Shown piece by piece: positions 21,385 to 22,167 of a DNA stretch of 22,167 bases. The translations under genes and the position numbers were made by a program. The stretch comes from 2-02-FULL-48-14 sp041645035 (GTDB lineage Bacteria > Patescibacteriota > Gracilibacteria > UBA1369 > 2-02-FULL-48-14), in assembly GCA_041645035.1 (NCBI GenBank), contig JBAZQU010000018.1, positions 1 to 22,167 of the forward strand, written 5' to 3'. The notes below the pieces were generated by a model. It did not search any database, was not told the origin of the DNA, and saw only the letters and a program-made list of their open reading frames with translations. Each line of letters begins with the position of its first letter. The stretch's first letter is position 1.

Positions 21385-22167
21385 ATGCTTACCGCTTCAC
21401 AAATTCGACGACGCTACCTGGATTTCTTTGTTCTCAAGCATGGGCACGCGGAGATTTTGGGTTCCAGCTTGATCCCGGAGAATGATCCTACGGTTCTGTT
21501 CATCACCGCCGGCATGCATCCTTTGGTGCCTTATCTATTGGGCGAGAAACATCCTGCGGGAACACGTCTCACGGACGTGCAGAAGTGTGTGCGAACCAGT
21601 GATATTGATGAAGTGGGCGACTGCACGCATTGCACCTTTCTTGAAATGCTCGGAAATTGGTCGTTGGGTGACTATTTTAAAAAAGGCGCGATTGAAATGT
21701 CTTATGAATTTTTAACAAGTTCGCTGGAGGATGGCGGGCTTGGGATTGATGTCAAAAATTTAGCGGTCACTTGTTTTGCGGGCGACGAGAATGCTCCCCG
21801 TGATGAAGAGGCCGCCGGTATTTGGCGAGGCCTGGGTATCCCTGATGAACGTATTGCTTTCCTGCCTAGAGAGGATAACTGGTGGGGACCGGCGGGCCTT
21901 ACCGGTCCTTGTGGTCCGGATAGCGAAATGTTTTATTGGACGGGTGACGGAGCCGCGCCAAAAGTTTTTGATCCCAAAGACAAAAAATGGGTGGAGATTT
22001 GGAACAACGTGTTCCTGCAATACAATAAAAATGAGGAAGGCCTTTATACTCCGCTTGCTCAAAAAAACGTGGACACGGGAATGGGCTTGGAGCGTATCAC
22101 TCTTGTCCTTCAAGGTAAAAAGAACCCTTACGACACGGAATTGTTCGCCGATGTGATGCATCGCATC
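21385..22167 (+). CDS. alaS: Alanyl-tRNA synthetase, N-terminal part (3' end outside window)
   Basis: The frame is open from the ATG at 21385 to the last base (261 codons). The catalytic core is unmistakable: QIRRRYLDFFVLKHGH, SSLIPENDPTVLFITAGMHPLVPYLLGE, QKCVRTSDIDEVGDCTHCTFLEMLGNWSLGDYFKKGAIEMSYEFL, then GLTGPCGPDSEMFYWTG, EIWNNVFLQYN and VDTGMGLERI. It charges tRNA-Ala. The editing and C-terminal parts lie outside, so it cannot be told whether the protein is full length. An in-phase-looking ATG at 21374 is in another frame and was excluded. The divergent promoter suggests an almost leaderless mRNA. Confidence 0.97.
   Translation, partial: MLTASQIRRRYLDFFVLKHGHAEILGSSLIPENDPTVLFITAGMHPLVPYLLGEKHPAGTRLTDVQKCVRTSDIDEVGDCTHCTFLEMLGNWSLGDYFKKGAIEMSYEFLTSSLEDGGLGIDVKNLAVTCFAGDENAPRDEEAAGIWRGLGIPDERIAFLPREDNWWGPAGLTGPCGPDSEMFYWTGDGAAPKVFDPKDKKWVEIWNNVFLQYNKNEEGLYTPLAQKNVDTGMGLERITLVLQGKKNPYDTELFADVMHRI

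Noticed and set aside
1..22167. Recoded UGA (Gly) genetic code as in some CPR relatives
   Set aside because: UGA closes several genes exactly where family length predicts, such as gene B, the Phd-like antitoxin and DUF4012, and no conserved Gly is encoded by TGA within genes.

Overview
The window reads as a gene-dense chromosome segment from an uncultivated bacterium of the Candidate Phyla Radiation (Patescibacteria), most likely a Peregrinibacteria-like lineage. This placement is inference. It rests on the DUF4012 and DUF3352-like envelope proteins, an orphan VirD4/TraG-type ATPase, a TrmB regulator, archaeal-type PurP enzymes, and a family of Cys-rich double zinc-module proteins that I associate from memory with such genomes. 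TGA is used as a normal stop (for example the B gene, the Phd-like antitoxin and the DUF4012 gene), so the UGA=Gly code of some related lineages does not apply. Shine-Dalgarno motifs are essentially absent, and the promoters that can be placed imply very short or no leaders.

Region 1 (1-7611). Four members of one Cys-rich protein family, here called A to D, lie on the + strand. A is cut by the window edge. A, B and C form a tight tandem operon. D follows the tRNA-binding chaperone-like gene csaA in a second operon. Between and after them, on the - strand, sit a TrmB-type regulator, a Phd/RelE-type toxin-antitoxin pair and an RHH/MazF toxin-antitoxin pair. Each toxin gene ends tail-to-tail on a Cys-rich gene with a 4-base overlap of the stop codons. 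This is the most unusual part of the window.

Region 2 (7612-11084). A control region with a strong extended -10 promoter drives a 747-residue VirD4/TraG-like ATPase. It converges, again with a 4-base overlap, on a 335-residue protein with a segment resembling the pre-toxin TG motif of polymorphic toxins.

Region 3 (10077-21312, - strand). This is one long run of co-oriented genes, transcribed right to left: DUF3352-like membrane protein, DUF4012 protein, LysM/M23 endopeptidase, YidD, PurH, a multi-pass membrane protein, UppP, two PurP paralogues, and the pre-toxin-like protein. It interleaves cell-envelope biogenesis (UppP lipid-carrier recycling, M23 wall hydrolysis, YidD membrane insertion) with the last steps of purine synthesis. 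Both formate-dependent (PurP) and folate-dependent (PurH) formyl transfer are encoded. Several gene junctions carry small GAA- or GAAA-loop hairpins; two of them, flanking yidD, are near-copies with a compensatory base pair.

Region 4 (21313-22167). A compact symmetrical divergent promoter serves the - strand operon and the + strand alaS gene, which runs off the window end.
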